This document shows, piece by piece, positions 51,137 through 61,599 of a stretch of 64,000 nucleotides of DNA. Each line of letters starts with the position of its first letter. Within the stretch, counting starts at the first letter, position 1. Position numbers and translations under genes: made by a program. Origin of the DNA: Deefgea piscis. GTDB taxonomy: Bacteria > Pseudomonadota > Gammaproteobacteria > Burkholderiales > Chitinibacteraceae. The stretch is from the NCBI RefSeq assembly GCF_019665785.1, contig NZ_CP081149.1, forward strand, positions 2,232,001 through 2,296,000. Direction: 5' to 3'. The notes under the pieces were generated by a model that worked only from the letters and a program-made list of their open reading frames with translations, did not search any database and was not told where the DNA came from.

Positions 51137-52177
51137 TTACTGCTCAGAATCTTTAGCTAAGCATTGTTTCTCGATTTTTTTTACACGCTTAGTCATTTCA
51201 TCTAAACGCCTAAACTGCAATACATTTCTGGCCCATGATGCATAAGGCATTACAGGCACACCACTAGCGTAAACACCCGCTTCAGTTAATGAAGACGGCA
51301 CGCCATTACCGGCTAATAAAGTAATCCGATCGGCAATATCAATATGCCCAGCAATTAACACGCCACCACCAATTAAGCAATTAGCGCCAATGGTTGTTGA
51401 TCCAGCAATGCCAGTACACGCTGCAATTGCAGTATGCGCACCAATTTTTACGTTGTGCGCGACTTGAATTTGATTATCCAAACGCACGCCATCGGCAATG
51501 ACGGTATTATCTAAAGCGCCACGATCAATCGTGGTATTCGCGCCAATTTCAACGTGTGAGCCAATCTGAACCCGGCCAATTTGTGGAATTTTTTCCCAGC
51601 GCTGACCTGCCCAAGCATTGCCAAATCCATCCGATCCAATCACTGCACCACTATGAATTTCGACATAATCGGCAATTTCAGTATCGGCATAAACCACCAC
51701 TCGGGCATGGAGCAAGCAATGCGAACCAATTTTTACATTTGGGCCAATCACTGTACCCGCTTGAATGAGTGTATTTGCACCAATTGCAGCCCCCGATTCA
51801 ATCACAACTAAGGGGCCAATTTCAGCGCTTGGATCAACAACCGCATCATCAGCAACAATCGCTGAGTGGTGAATTTTTCCTTGTGCTTTTGGTGCTGGAT
51901 ACAATAAAGACAATACCCGCGCAATAAATAGCTGAGGGTCTTTAATGATGATTTGTGAGCATTTTAATTCAGGCTCAAATTGTCTTAACACCAAAGCAGA
52001 AGCCTGACACGCCTTCGCCTGATTTAGAAATTTACTTCCTAAACAAAATGACAAACAACCTGCTACTGCAGAATCTAAAGATGAAACCGCGCAGATTTCT
52101 ACATCTTCTCCACGTAATTCACCACCAAAAGCATCAATTAAAGCCGATAATTTATACAATTTTATTGTTTCAACCAC
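51137..52177 (-). CDS. lpxD: UDP-3-O-(3-hydroxymyristoyl)glucosamine N-acyltransferase
   Basis: A 346-residue LpxD, the third lipid A enzyme. An N-terminal uridine-binding domain (YKLSALIDAFGGELRGED...) is followed by a left-handed beta-helix of hexapeptide repeats from about residue 100. The family motif EIGANTTIDRGAL and the catalytic His in IQVAHNVKIGAHTAIAA are visible. The start codon is GTG at 52177, two bases after the skp stop. Confidence 0.96.
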   Translation of the reverse strand: MVETIKLYKLSALIDAFGGELRGEDVEICAVSSLDSAVAGCLSFCLGSKFLNQAKACQASALVLRQFEPELKCSQIIIKDPQLFIARVLSLLYPAPKAQGKIHHSAIVADDAVVDPSAEIGPLVVIESGAAIGANTLIQAGTVIGPNVKIGSHCLLHARVVVYADTEIADYVEIHSGAVIGSDGFGNAWAGQRWEKIPQIGRVQIGSHVEIGANTTIDRGALDNTVIADGVRLDNQIQVAHNVKIGAHTAIAACTGIAGSTTIGANCLIGGGVLIAGHIDIADRITLLAGNGVPSSLTEAGVYASGVPVMPYASWARNVLQFRRLDEMTKRVKKIEKQCLAKDSEQ

Positions 52178-52179
52178 GA

Positions 52180-52665
52180 TTATTTATCTACCAATAGTTT
52201 CAAGACTTTATCAGTAACATCAATTTTTGGATTACGATAAACAGCATCTTGAACCACTAAATCTAGTTTCTCACCCTCGGCAACGGTGCGAATTGCCAAA
52301 TTAACTCGCTCTTGTAAACCAGCCAATTCTTCATTGCGACGAGCATTCAAATCTTCATTGATTTCACGCTGCATACGCTGAAAATCTTGATTCAATTTAA
52401 TCAATTCACGCTCTTTAATTCGACGATCACTTTCCGAAATATTATTTTTATCCAAAACCTGCTGCAACAATTTGCCCTGAGCTGAGACTCGTTGCATTTC
52501 AGCACGTCGTGGCTCAAACTCTTTTTCAAGCTTTTTCGCTGCACGAACTGCAGGCGATGCTTCACGCAAAATCCGCTGCGTATCAACAAAGCCAATTTTG
52601 GTGTCTGCAAAAACATTCGCAACAGCGAAAATCAAAAATATCGGCCATAGTTTTATCAACTTCAT
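52180..52665 (-). CDS. skp: OmpH/Skp family periplasmic chaperone
   Basis: A 161-residue Skp homologue that holds unfolded outer-membrane proteins in the periplasm. A signal peptide (about residues 1-20, ending VFA) precedes TKIGFVDTQRILRE, the family's first strand. A long charged coiled-coil region (about 45-120) forms the tentacle arms. Two start codons are possible: ATG 52674 and ATG 52665; 52665 is used because the GAGATGAG sequence upstream is then at normal spacing. It is the gene after bamA, 14 bp apart. Confidence 0.92.
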   Translation of the reverse strand: MKLIKLWPIFLIFAVANVFADTKIGFVDTQRILREASPAVRAAKKLEKEFEPRRAEMQRVSAQGKLLQQVLDKNNISESDRRIKERELIKLNQDFQRMQREINEDLNARRNEELAGLQERVNLAIRTVAEGEKLDLVVQDAVYRNPKIDVTDKVLKLLVDK

Positions 52666-52679
52666 TGTTCTCATCTCTT

Positions 52680-54974
52680 TTAAAATAGCTGACCAATTTG
52701 GAACTGAATAGTTTCAGTTTTTGCTGTCGCTGATGGATTAATTGGATGTGCATAAATTAGTTTTAATGGACCAATCGGCGATATCCATGTAAAGCCAACG
52801 CCGACCGAATGTTGAATAGAGCCAAAATTAATATCCTGATCATAGCCCCAAACATTACCAGCATCATAAAAAGCACTTAAGCGCATTGATTTATCGTCTT
52901 TCATACCAGGAACTGGTGCAAAGACTTCAAAATTATTCACAAATCGAGTCGAACCGCCCATGCTATTGTCAGTATTATCAATCGGCCCTAAGCTGCCTGA
53001 TTTATAACCCCGAACTGAATTTACACCACCAGCATAAAAGTTTTTATAGAATGGATATTCATTCGATCCACCATAAGATCCACCATAACCTATTTCCATA
53101 TTCCACATAAATGTAAATGGTTTTTTAGTCGGTAGCGAGTAGAAATATTGGCTCTGCAAATTTAATTTATAATAATTAATATCTGACGGAGGAACGCCTA
53201 ATTCTGCTGAAGTCTTAAACAAAAAGCCTTTGGTTGGAAATACCGCAGAATCACGAGAATCAGTAGCCCAATTGGCATTTAAAGAATAGATCGCCGCGCT
53301 GTCTCCGTACTCTTTAATGTAATCAAGCACATAGTCAGGTGAGAGCTCTGATACTTTGAAGTCCATAATTTCAGCATTGATGCCCAAACCAATTGAATTG
53401 TATTCAGTAGTTGGCATGCCAAAATTAAATCCGACCCCTTTTGATTGCGTTTGATATTGCCCTAAATCCATCACACCCGGATCAGTATCACGCAAATAAG
53501 CCGTCCAGCCAAAAGACACACCATCAGGTGTGGCATATGGATTATTCATCCCAAAAGCTAACACTTTAGAGGCTTGACTGGTATTGACTTCAGCAGAGAA
53601 TCGTTTCCCGGTTCCCAAGAAATTGGCCTGCGAAACAGAAGCTTGGAATAAAGCACCTTCACCTTGCCCGTAACCCACACCAAAATTCAAATTGCCGGTT
53701 TTTTTCTCAACGACATTGATGTTCATATCTACTAAGTCAGAACTTTCTGGAACGACGGGCGTATCAATATTCACTTCACTAAAGAAATCAAGCTGCTGCA
53801 AACGCTCTTTCGTACGCTTAATATCCGCTAAATTATATTCAGCTGATTCCATCTGGCGCACTTCACGGCGTAGCACTTCATCTTTAGTTAAATTATTACC
53901 ATAAATATTAATACGTCGAACGGATGTCTTTTTACCTGGATCAACAAAGAAAGTAAAAGCGACTGTTTTTTTCGCTTCATCAATCGTCGGCACTGCATTT
54001 ACATTCGGGAAGGCGTGCCCTTCTTTACCAAGGCGATCTGAGATTGCTGCGGTGGTTTTATTAATCGAATCACGCGAAAAAACTTCACCAGGTTCAGCGG
54101 CAACCAAGGCTTTTAACTCCGCTTCTGGTAAATCAAAATTACCAGCAAAGCTAATATCACCGGTGTGGTATAAATCGCCTTCACGTAAATTAATGGTTAA
54201 AAACACATCTGCCTTGTCTTCAGACAAAGCAACTTGCGTCGATTCAATCGCAAAATTTAAATAGCCATTATCTAAATAAAGCGACTTAATGGCTTCTAAA
54301 TCAGCACCAAACTTTGGTTTTGAATATTGGTCGGTTTTGGTATACCAAGTCATCCATGTCGGCGTAGTCAGTGACATCTGGCTAATTAAATCATCTTGCG
54401 AGTAAATTTTATTACCTACAAAATTAATCGATTTAATTTTAGCGACATCCCCTTCAGAGATATCAACTTGTACCCCGACACGATTACGATCCAATTTAGT
54501 GACCGTCGCTTTCACGTCGACCGAATACCGGCCTCGGGCGTAATACTGTTGTTTTAATTCGTTGACCGCAGCGTCCAAGACCTCTTGCTGAAAGATGCGT
54601 CCTTCGGCTAAGTTTTGTCCTTTAAATGCAGCTTTAACTTGATCTTTTTCTAATAATTTGGCGCCATTGACATTGATTTGCGCCACTGTTGGACGCTCTT
54701 CAACCGTAATGACGATCACGTTTTTATCGACTTCGATACGAACGTCATCAAAAAAACCTGTCGCGAACAAGGCGCGAATTGCTTCACTGGCTTGGGCTTC
54801 ATCAAATTTATCACCCACTTTTACAGTGAGGTAATTAAAAACCGTCCCTGGATCGGTTCTTTGCAACCCTTCAACTCGAATATCTTGAACAGTGATAGGG
54901 TTAAAAGCTTGAGCAGCAAGGCTGATGCTGGCAAACGCCGCTGCGACCAGCGCATACATAGGTTTAAATTTCAT
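52680..54974 (-). CDS. bamA: Outer membrane protein assembly factor BamA
   Basis: A 764-residue BamA, the core of the BAM complex. A signal peptide ending QAF is followed by five POTRA domains (about residues 20-415; first at ITVQDIRVEGLQRTDPGTVFNYL) and a 16-strand Omp85 barrel with FYAGGVNSVRGYKSGSLGP, the conserved VRGY loop, and a C-terminal Phe (IGQLF). The start is uncertain: ATG 54974 gives a normal signal peptide, with a TTG five codons upstream in frame. It sits between rseP and skp, the canonical order. Confidence 0.96.
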   Translation of the reverse strand: MKFKPMYALVAAAFASISLAAQAFNPITVQDIRVEGLQRTDPGTVFNYLTVKVGDKFDEAQASEAIRALFATGFFDDVRIEVDKNVIVITVEERPTVAQINVNGAKLLEKDQVKAAFKGQNLAEGRIFQQEVLDAAVNELKQQYYARGRYSVDVKATVTKLDRNRVGVQVDISEGDVAKIKSINFVGNKIYSQDDLISQMSLTTPTWMTWYTKTDQYSKPKFGADLEAIKSLYLDNGYLNFAIESTQVALSEDKADVFLTINLREGDLYHTGDISFAGNFDLPEAELKALVAAEPGEVFSRDSINKTTAAISDRLGKEGHAFPNVNAVPTIDEAKKTVAFTFFVDPGKKTSVRRINIYGNNLTKDEVLRREVRQMESAEYNLADIKRTKERLQQLDFFSEVNIDTPVVPESSDLVDMNINVVEKKTGNLNFGVGYGQGEGALFQASVSQANFLGTGKRFSAEVNTSQASKVLAFGMNNPYATPDGVSFGWTAYLRDTDPGVMDLGQYQTQSKGVGFNFGMPTTEYNSIGLGINAEIMDFKVSELSPDYVLDYIKEYGDSAAIYSLNANWATDSRDSAVFPTKGFLFKTSAELGVPPSDINYYKLNLQSQYFYSLPTKKPFTFMWNMEIGYGGSYGGSNEYPFYKNFYAGGVNSVRGYKSGSLGPIDNTDNSMGGSTRFVNNFEVFAPVPGMKDDKSMRLSAFYDAGNVWGYDQDINFGSIQHSVGVGFTWISPIGPLKLIYAHPINPSATAKTETIQFQIGQLF

Positions 54975-55000
54975 CGGTCGATTCGTCAACAGGTTAGAGA

Positions 55001-56344
55001 TTAGCCTAAGCCAAACAAGAAGCGTTGAGCGTCATTAAATAACGCCAGCGCCATTAACATGAGCAATAAAAAAATGCCAATTTTTTGCAATACCACAGTC
55101 AGCCACGCCGGGATGGTACGTCCAGTTAGCCACTCGTAACCATGATACAGCAAATGGCCGCCATCCAAAATCGGTACTGGCATCAAATTGAGAACACCCA
55201 AGCTGACACTGATCAAGGCTAAACATTGTAGATAAGCCACCCAACCCATTGCTGCACTCTGACCAGCAAATTCAGCAATCCCCAATGGACCACTAATTTG
55301 TTTGGGTGAAATCGCGCCAACCAGCATTTTACCAAACATCTTGACCGTTAAAACCGATAGATCATAGGTTTTTTCAACCCCGCCGAGCATCGCTTGCACT
55401 GGGGATAAACGAATAGTTTGCTGCATGCTTTCATACAAAGCCTTGTCATTGGCTGGGCTCACGCCGATACGGCCTATTTTTTTACCATCTCGATCAATAA
55501 CATCGGGCGTGATCGTTAAAGTCTGTGTTTTTGCGCCGCGTCGAATCTTTAATTCAAAAGGCTGGCTTGGATTTTGAGCAATATAACGCTGAAATTCCAA
55601 CCATGAGGTCAATGGCTGTTGATTGAGCGTCAGCACCACATCCCCCACCTGAAGGCCAGCACGTGCCGCCGCACCTTTTTCTTGCACAAAGGCAATTTGA
55701 TTGGTCGTTGCATAGGGTGACAGACCTAGACGACTTAAAATATGCTGATCGAAGTCTTCACTACTTAAGGAGCTTAAATCTAAAGTAAATGATCGCTCGC
55801 CCTGTGGCGTAGCGACCTCAAGCTTGAGCTCATTTTGACTAGCCGCCTCAAAAATACTCACTTGCGCTTGATCCCAACTTTGCACTGCATCACCGTTAAC
55901 CCGCTGCAACACATCGCCAGCGCGTAAACCGGCCTTGGCCGCAATACTGTCCATCGCAACGGTCGCCACCAGTGGTTTTAACGTCACGACACCATAAGCA
56001 TACAGCCCAGCATAAATGAACGACGCCAATAGCAAATTGGCCAAGGGGCCAGCCAATGCAATCGCCATCTTTTTTGCCGGATGCTGGGTATTAAACGCAA
56101 ATTGTCGCTGCGCAGGTGCGACCTCACCTTCAGACTCGTCGAGCATTTTGACGTAGCCGCCCAAAGGGATGAGTGCGATTTGCCAAGTTGTTTGACCGCG
56201 TTGCCACTGATAAATAGGTCGACCAAAACCAATAGAGAAGGTCAATACCCCTACCCCGCATCGCCTTGCAACCCAGTAATGACCGCACTCGTGAATGAAT
56301 ACCAGTAGACCAATCGCTACAATAAATGCAAATAGAGTTAGCAT
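55001..56344 (-). CDS. rseP: RIP metalloprotease RseP
   Basis: A 447-residue site-2-type zinc protease of the inner membrane that cleaves anti-sigma-E RseA within the membrane. The HExxH motif is [16 protein letters not shown] (about residues 17-32). Two PDZ domains fall at about 110-215 and 205-290, with [15 protein letters not shown] and [15 protein letters not shown]. The second metal-ligand motif is [19 protein letters not shown] 56344 overlaps the end of dxr by 7 bp. Confidence 0.96.
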   Translation of the reverse strand: MLTLFAFIVAIGLLVFIHECGHYWVARRCGVGVLTFSIGFGRPIYQWQRGQTTWQIALIPLGGYVKMLDESEGEVAPAQRQFAFNTQHPAKKMAIALAGPLANLLLASFIYAGLYAYGVVTLKPLVATVAMDSIAAKAGLRAGDVLQRVNGDAVQSWDQAQVSIFEAASQNELKLEVATPQGERSFTLDLSSLSSEDFDQHILSRLGLSPYATTNQIAFVQEKGAAARAGLQVGDVVLTLNQQPLTSWLEFQRYIAQNPSQPFELKIRRGAKTQTLTITPDVIDRDGKKIGRIGVSPANDKALYESMQQTIRLSPVQAMLGGVEKTYDLSVLTVKMFGKMLVGAISPKQISGPLGIAEFAGQSAAMGWVAYLQCLALISVSLGVLNLMPVPILDGGHLLYHGYEWLTGRTIPAWLTVVLQKIGIFLLLMLMALALFNDAQRFLFGLG

Positions 56345-57546
56345 GCACGGCCTATTTGTAAAACGACTTCCTGCGCAACACAACGCGACTGAGCATCAAC
56401 ATCGAGCAACTCTTCAATATTACCGGCGGGTCGCAGCGACAATTGACTGAGTGTTTTTTCAATGACATGCGGAATTTGAGTAAACAAAATCGACGACTCT
56501 AAAAATGCGGCCACCGCAATTTCATTCGCCGCATTGAGTACAGCGGGCGCAGCACCGCCCGCTTTAAGCGCCTCATAAGCCAAATTTAAACATGGGAAAC
56601 GCGCAAAGTCCGGCGCAGAAAAATCCAATCGCCCTACTGAAAATAAATCTAAAGCCTTCACGCCCGCAGTAATGCGCTCTGGATAAGCCAAACCATAAGC
56701 AATTGGCGTGCGCATATCGGGCGAACCCAATTGCGCCATCACGGATCCGTCGCGGTATTGCACCATAGAATGCACCACACTTTGTGGATGAACAACGACT
56801 TCTATTTGTTCTGCTGGGGCATTAAATAACCAGCGCGCTTCAATGACTTCGAGGCCTTTATTCATCATGCTGGCCGAATCAACAGAAATTTTGCGTCCCA
56901 TTGACCAATTCGGGTGCTTGACCGCTTCGGCCGGAGTAATTTGCGAAAATGTATCCAGCTCGCGAGTCCGAAATGGACCACCTGATGCAGTCAGTAGAAT
57001 TTTTTCTATCCCAGCATCTGCCAATGTATAGGCGTAAGGATTCTCGCGATAGAAAGTGGGCAGGGATTGAAAAATAGCATTGTGTTCACTATCAATCGGC
57101 AAAAGCACGCTGCCTGAGCGTGCAACTGCATCCATAAATAATTGACCAGCCAAAACCAAGGTTTCTTTATTGGCCAGTAACACTCGTTTGCCTGCTTGCG
57201 CGGCGGCCAACGTTGCTGACATGCCCGCAGCCCCCACAATGGCCGCCATCACGGTTGTTACTTCTGGCGCAGCTGCAATTTGCACCAACGCCTTTTCACC
57301 ATAACTCACCTCAGTGCTAAGACCTCGAGCGAGTAAACCTTGCTTTAGGCGTTCGGCGCTTTGCTCATCAAGCACAACAGCATGCAAAGGTCGGTGCACT
57401 TCACATGCAGCAAGTAACTTATCAATCTGCGTTGCTGCGCTCAGCGCAAAAACACGATAACGCTCAGGATGACGCCCAATGACGTCCAGTGTGCTGCTAC
57501 CGATACTGCCAGTAGCACCGAGAATAGTTACAATTTGTTGCTGCAT
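56338..57546 (-). CDS. dxr: 1-deoxy-D-xylulose-5-phosphate reductoisomerase
   Basis: A 402-residue enzyme of the MEP isoprenoid pathway, making 2-C-methyl-D-erythritol 4-phosphate. The NADPH-binding start [18 protein letters not shown] is clear. Active-site segments [15 protein letters not shown] and ASGGPFR plus [28 protein letters not shown] match the family, and the Glu/Asp metal ligands are intact. The ATG 57546 is preferred since the family begins there. It supplies isoprenoid precursor for UppS upstream in the same operon. Confidence 0.97.
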   Translation of the reverse strand: MQQQIVTILGATGSIGSSTLDVIGRHPERYRVFALSAATQIDKLLAACEVHRPLHAVVLDEQSAERLKQGLLARGLSTEVSYGEKALVQIAAAPEVTTVMAAIVGAAGMSATLAAAQAGKRVLLANKETLVLAGQLFMDAVARSGSVLLPIDSEHNAIFQSLPTFYRENPYAYTLADAGIEKILLTASGGPFRTRELDTFSQITPAEAVKHPNWSMGRKISVDSASMMNKGLEVIEARWLFNAPAEQIEVVVHPQSVVHSMVQYRDGSVMAQLGSPDMRTPIAYGLAYPERITAGVKALDLFSVGRLDFSAPDFARFPCLNLAYEALKAGGAAPAVLNAANEIAVAAFLESSILFTQIPHVIEKTLSQLSLRPAGNIEELLDVDAQSRCVAQEVVLQIGRAC

Positions 57547-57564
57547 GGTTATCCAATCGCTTTG

Positions 57565-58392
57565 TTACAAAGGCATAAGGTGGAGTAGGTAAATCGCCGC
57601 AGAGATGGGTAAGATGGCCAATAAACTGTCAACACGATCCAAAATGCCGCCATGTCCTGGCAATAAATGACTACTGTCTTTGATGCCGCGCTGCCGCTTT
57701 AACAGCGACTCAAGTAAATCGCCCATCACACTTGCTGCGGTGAGTACCAGCGCAAAAATAGCCCAGACGAACATTTGTGCGGTTTGACTTTGTAAAACAA
57801 CAATACTTGGCAGCAATAAAAATGGCTTGGGTATTAACAGGCAATAGCATACAACAGCCAGCGCTCCACCATATACCCCTTCCCAACTTTTACCAGGGCT
57901 AATATTTGGCGCCAACTTTTTTTTGCCAAATTTCTTACCTGAAAAATACGCAAATGAGTCGGCAACCCAAGCGATCGCCATCACGCACAACAATGGCCAA
58001 CCATTGCCACGCAATACAATCATGGAAAGACCGGCCGGAATTAGTAAGGCCCAGCCGCTAAAGGCATTTAAATTACCAACTGAGTTTAAAGGCCATTTAA
58101 ATTTGAGCCAGAATGGCACCAAAAATAGCCAAAAGATGAGCGATGCCAATAATAGGCCATAGATAAAATAAATTGACGCAAAACGAGAGCAGAGCAAAAA
58201 CAAAACGGCAGTCAACAAGGGATAACACATGGCAAAACGGCCATGCATACCGACTAGATTTTTCCATTCCCAAGCGGCCAGCCCCATTAGGAGGGCGCAA
58301 AACAAAGTCCAAGCCATTGGCGGCAACAAAAACAGCGCTGCTAAAACCAGCGGCAACAACAGTAACGTAGTTAAAACACGGGTTTTCAGCAT
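57565..58392 (-). CDS. cdsA: Phosphatidate cytidylyltransferase
   Basis: A 275-residue integral membrane enzyme making CDP-diacylglycerol. About eight hydrophobic segments are present. The family signature is in the C-terminal third: VADSFAYFSGKKFGKKKLAPNISPGKSWEGVYGG, then GDLLESLLKRQRGIKDSSHLLPGHGGILDRVDSLL. It lies 10 bp downstream of uppS and 18 bp upstream of dxr. Confidence 0.96.
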   Translation of the reverse strand: MLKTRVLTTLLLLPLVLAALFLLPPMAWTLFCALLMGLAAWEWKNLVGMHGRFAMCYPLLTAVLFLLCSRFASIYFIYGLLLASLIFWLFLVPFWLKFKWPLNSVGNLNAFSGWALLIPAGLSMIVLRGNGWPLLCVMAIAWVADSFAYFSGKKFGKKKLAPNISPGKSWEGVYGGALAVVCYCLLIPKPFLLLPSIVVLQSQTAQMFVWAIFALVLTAASVMGDLLESLLKRQRGIKDSSHLLPGHGGILDRVDSLLAILPISAAIYLLHLMPL

Positions 58393-58402
58393 ATATAATT
58401 AA

Positions 58403-59161
58403 TTATTTTGATACATCAAGTTGTTCACTGATACGGCCAAAGCGTCGCTCTCGCCCTTGATACCATGCAATGGCATCAAGCAAAGGTTCACGACCAAAGT
58501 CAGGCCAAGGCAAATCAGTAAAATAAAGTTCGGTGTAGGCCAATTGCCATAGCAAGAAATTACTAATTCTTTGCTCACCGCCAGTTCGGATAAATAGATC
58601 AGGATCGGGCGCATAGGCCATCGCAAGGTAAGGCTTCAAGTCTTCTTCGCCAAACTCGCAAGCTCGCTCAGGATGCTCGGCCAGCAAGCGATGTGTCGCT
58701 TGCAGCACATCCCAGTGACCACCGTAATCGGCGGCAATCGTCAGCACCAGACCATCATTGCTTGCCGTTTTAGCTTCTGCGTTTTCAATCATCTGTAATA
58801 ATTCAGCAGAAAAATGACTGCGATTACCAATGATTTTTAATTGAATATTGTTGCGAAACATTCGCTCAATTTCAGTTTGCAAAACTTGCAAAAACAGACC
58901 CATCAAAAACGTGACTTCTTCCTCAGGACGACGCCAGTTTTCGCTCGAAAAAGCAAAAACAGTCAGGCATTGCACACCCAATTCTTTGCAAGTGCTAATC
59001 ACCTCACGCAAAGAATCGACCCCTTTCTTATGGCCGAATACTCGGGGCATTAGACGCTGTTTAGCCCAGCGCCCGTTACCATCCATAATGACCGCAATAT
59101 GTTGAGGAATTTTACCCGCTAAAACATTGGGTTCTTCGCGTTCGCGAGAGAATAAAGCCAC
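58403..59161 (-). CDS. uppS: Undecaprenyl diphosphate synthase
   Basis: A 252-residue cis-prenyltransferase that makes the lipid carrier for peptidoglycan and O-antigen. The signature IAVIMDGNGRWAKQR contains the catalytic Asp. Other family blocks are FGHKKGVDSLREVISTCKELGVQCLTVFAFSSENW and LFIRTGGEQRISNFLLWQLAYTELYF. It starts the envelope part of the operon after frr, 28 bp away. Confidence 0.97.
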   Translation of the reverse strand: MALFSREREEPNVLAGKIPQHIAVIMDGNGRWAKQRLMPRVFGHKKGVDSLREVISTCKELGVQCLTVFAFSSENWRRPEEEVTFLMGLFLQVLQTEIERMFRNNIQLKIIGNRSHFSAELLQMIENAEAKTASNDGLVLTIAADYGGHWDVLQATHRLLAEHPERACEFGEEDLKPYLAMAYAPDPDLFIRTGGEQRISNFLLWQLAYTELYFTDLPWPDFGREPLLDAIAWYQGRERRFGRISEQLDVSK

Positions 59162-59189
59162 GTTTCTTACCGCCTAATCAAATCGACTT

Positions 59190-59747
59190 TTATACCGTCA
59201 AAAGTTCTTTTTCTTTATCTGCAAGCTGCTTATCGAGCTCCGCAATATATTTGTCAGTCAGCTTTTGCACTTCATCCTGACCACGACGCTCTTCATCTTC
59301 TGAAATTTCTTTATCTTTAAGCGCGCGCTTCATTTGGTCATTGGCATCACGACGTACATTGCGCATTGCAACCCGAGCTTCTTCGGTTTCATTGCGAACG
59401 ACTTTAATCAAGTCTTTACGACGTTCTTCAGTCAGCATCGGCATTGGTACACGAATCAAGTCACCTTGCGAGGCGGGATTCAAGCCCAAGTCACAATCAC
59501 GAATTGCCTTTTCAACTTTAGCAACCATCGGTTTTTCCCAAGGTTGCACACCAATGGTACGTGAATCAATCAGCGTCACATTCGCAACCTGACTCACTGG
59601 CACCATACTGCCCCAGTAATCCACTTGTACGTGATCTAGCAAGCCCGTATGAGCACGCCCAGTACGTACCTTAGCAAGGTCCGTGCGTAGTTTTTCAGCC
59701 GTTTTTTGCATTTTGGCTTCGGTGGTTTTCTTTAGATCTGCAATCAT
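59190..59747 (-). CDS. frr: Ribosome recycling factor
   Basis: A 185-residue RRF, which splits post-termination ribosomes with EF-G. Family segments: [56 protein letters not shown] and [33 protein letters not shown]. Two adjacent ATGs exist at 59750 and 59747; the second has the better spacing to AGAGG and gives the usual length. Confidence 0.97.
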   Translation of the reverse strand: MIADLKKTTEAKMQKTAEKLRTDLAKVRTGRAHTGLLDHVQVDYWGSMVPVSQVANVTLIDSRTIGVQPWEKPMVAKVEKAIRDCDLGLNPASQGDLIRVPMPMLTEERRKDLIKVVRNETEEARVAMRNVRRDANDQMKRALKDKEISEDEERRGQDEVQKLTDKYIAELDKQLADKEKELLTV

Positions 59748-59765
59748 CATTTACCTCTTGCTGCA

Positions 59766-59794
59766 ATAAAAAACAGGCGGAACATCGCTCCGCC
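59766..59794 (-). terminator. Intrinsic terminator between pyrH and frr
   Basis: On the minus strand GGCGGA (59794-59789) pairs with TCCGCC (59781-59776), loop about 7 nt, followed by TGTTTTTTATT. It lies 23 bp after the pyrH stop and 19 bp before the frr start, so frr expression would depend on read-through. Confidence 0.8.
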
Positions 59795-59817
59795 CGTCGC
59801 CCTGCGAATCAACACGC

Positions 59818-60537
59818 TTAGCAGTGTACCAGCGTACCCTCATCTTCCCCAAGTACCATACGCTTTAATGCGCCAGCTTTGAAGATACTTAATACGCAAA
59901 TATTCATTTTTTGATCACGGCACAAAGCAAATGCTGTTGCATCCATGACCTTCAAATTACGACCAATAACTTCATCAAACGTCACGGTCTGGTAGCGAAC
60001 TGCATCCGGATTCTTTTTAGGATCGTCGGTATAAACGCCGTCCACTTTGGTGGCTTTAATTACGATATCAGCACCCATTTCCATACCGCGCAGCGCCGCT
60101 GCGGTATCGGTCGTGAAAAATGGATTACCGGTACCGGCACCAAAAACAACAACTTTATTTTCTTCCAGATATTGAATGGCTTTACCACGAACATAAGGCT
60201 CAGCAACCTGAGCGATTGTGAGTGCCGATTGAACGCGTGAAATAATACCTGCACGCTTCATTGCATCTTGCAGTGCCAGCGCATTCATCACCGTCGCCAG
60301 CATGCCCATATAGTCAGCAGTGGCGCGATCCATGCCCGATGCTGCAGGCGCAACACCGCGAAAAATATTACCACCACCAATAACGATGGCGACTTGAACG
60401 CCCAAATCAACAACGCTCTTCACTTCCTGCACAATCCGGTCGATCGTCGCTCGGTTAATGCCGTAGCTATCATCACCCATTAAGGCTTCACCGGAGAGCT
60501 TCAACAAAATGCGTTTGTATTTTGTGGTTTGACTCAT
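59818..60537 (-). CDS. pyrH: Uridylate kinase
   Basis: A 239-residue bacterial UMP kinase of the amino-acid-kinase fold, hexameric and regulated by GTP/UTP. Motifs: [16 protein letters not shown] at the start, [37 protein letters not shown] and [26 protein letters not shown]. It lies between tsf and frr, in the common order, with hairpins on both sides. Confidence 0.97.
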   Translation of the reverse strand: MSQTTKYKRILLKLSGEALMGDDSYGINRATIDRIVQEVKSVVDLGVQVAIVIGGGNIFRGVAPAASGMDRATADYMGMLATVMNALALQDAMKRAGIISRVQSALTIAQVAEPYVRGKAIQYLEENKVVVFGAGTGNPFFTTDTAAALRGMEMGADIVIKATKVDGVYTDDPKKNPDAVRYQTVTFDEVIGRNLKVMDATAFALCRDQKMNICVLSIFKAGALKRMVLGEDEGTLVHC

Positions 60538-60576
60538 GTATTTATCCTTTTACAGTGCGTGGTCGTGGTCGTACAA

Positions 60577-60600
60577 ACGCCGCACGTCACCGTGCGGCGT
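60577..60600 (-). terminator. Hairpin (terminator or attenuator) between tsf and pyrH
   Basis: ACGCCGCACG (60577-60586) and its exact complement (60591-60600) form a 10-bp stem with a TCAC loop, 24 bp after the tsf stop. Only TTTG follows on the minus strand, so it may be a partial terminator or an RNA-stabilising structure. Confidence 0.65.
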
Positions 60601-60623
60601 CATTTCAAAGCTTAAGCCTAGAC

Positions 60624-61505
60624 TTAAAGTTGTGCAGCCGCTGCAACTTCAGCAGCGTAATCTACCACTTTTTTCTCAATGCCTTCACCAACAACAAACA
60701 TGGTGAAACCAGCAACAGACGCTGATTTAGACTTCAACAATTGCTCAATTGTTTGTTTGCCATCTTCCGCTTTAATAAACACTTGGTTTACCAAAGTAAC
60801 GTCTTTCAAGAATTTGTTAACGGTGCCGTCAGCAATTTTAGTCAACATTTCTTCTGGCTTGTTGTCAGCTTTTGCGCGTTCAATCGCTACACGACGCTCA
60901 GTTTCAATCAATTCAGGATCAACACCGCTGGCATCCAATGCTTTTGGTTTTGCAGCAGCGATATGCATCGCGATATCTTTACCCAAAACTTCGTCGCCGC
61001 CGATCAAGTTGACCAACACGCCGATTTTCGCGCCGTGCAAGTAAGTTGCCAACTCGCCTTCAGTTTCGTAACGAGCAAAACGACGTACAGTCATGTTTTC
61101 ACCCAGTTTAGCGATCAATGCTTTACGTGCTTCTTCAACAGTTTCGCCAGTTGACAATTGAACTGCAGACAAAGCTTCAACATCAGCAGCGTTTGACTCT
61201 GCAGCAGCTTGAGCAATGGCTTTAGCAAAAGCAACAAAACCGTCATCTTTAGCAACAAAGTCAGTTTCGCAGTTAACTTCAACAACCGCGCCAACTTTTT
61301 TGTCTGCAGAGATGAAAGATGCAATTACACCTTCAGCAGCAGTACGGCCAGCCATTTTTGAGGCTTTATTGCCTGACTTAATACGCAACAATTCTTCAGC
61401 TTTTTTGATGTCGCCCTCAACTTCAACCAAAGCTTTCTTGCATTCCATCATGCCAAGGCCGGTTAATTCACGTAGCTCAGCGACCATTTTTGCAGTAATA
61501 GACAT
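60624..61505 (-). CDS. tsf: Translation elongation factor Ts
   Basis: A 293-residue EF-Ts, the nucleotide exchange factor of EF-Tu. The N-terminal UBA-like helix [26 protein letters not shown] and the core motif [15 protein letters not shown] are typical. Length is that of the usual proteobacterial protein. The ribosome-binding site AGGAGAAT is strong. It is separated from rpsB by a terminator hairpin. Confidence 0.98.
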   Translation of the reverse strand: MSITAKMVAELRELTGLGMMECKKALVEVEGDIKKAEELLRIKSGNKASKMAGRTAAEGVIASFISADKKVGAVVEVNCETDFVAKDDGFVAFAKAIAQAAAESNAADVEALSAVQLSTGETVEEARKALIAKLGENMTVRRFARYETEGELATYLHGAKIGVLVNLIGGDEVLGKDIAMHIAAAKPKALDASGVDPELIETERRVAIERAKADNKPEEMLTKIADGTVNKFLKDVTLVNQVFIKAEDGKQTIEQLLKSKSASVAGFTMFVVGEGIEKKVVDYAAEVAAAAQL

Positions 61506-61553
61506 TATGTATTCTCCTGAATAGGGATTTCAGTTTATTCGGTAAACATTACA

Positions 61554-61577
61554 AAAAAGGGGCAGACGCCCCTTTTT
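61554..61577 (-). terminator. Intrinsic terminator between rpsB and tsf
   Basis: A perfect 10-bp stem AAAAAGGGGC/GCCCCTTTTT with an AGAC loop lies 22 bp after the rpsB stop. The T run after the stem on the minus strand makes it a good partial terminator, as is usual between rpsB and tsf, where it limits tsf relative to rpsB transcription. Confidence 0.87.
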
Positions 61578-61599
61578 CTTGGTTTCAGCGATGGGCTAC

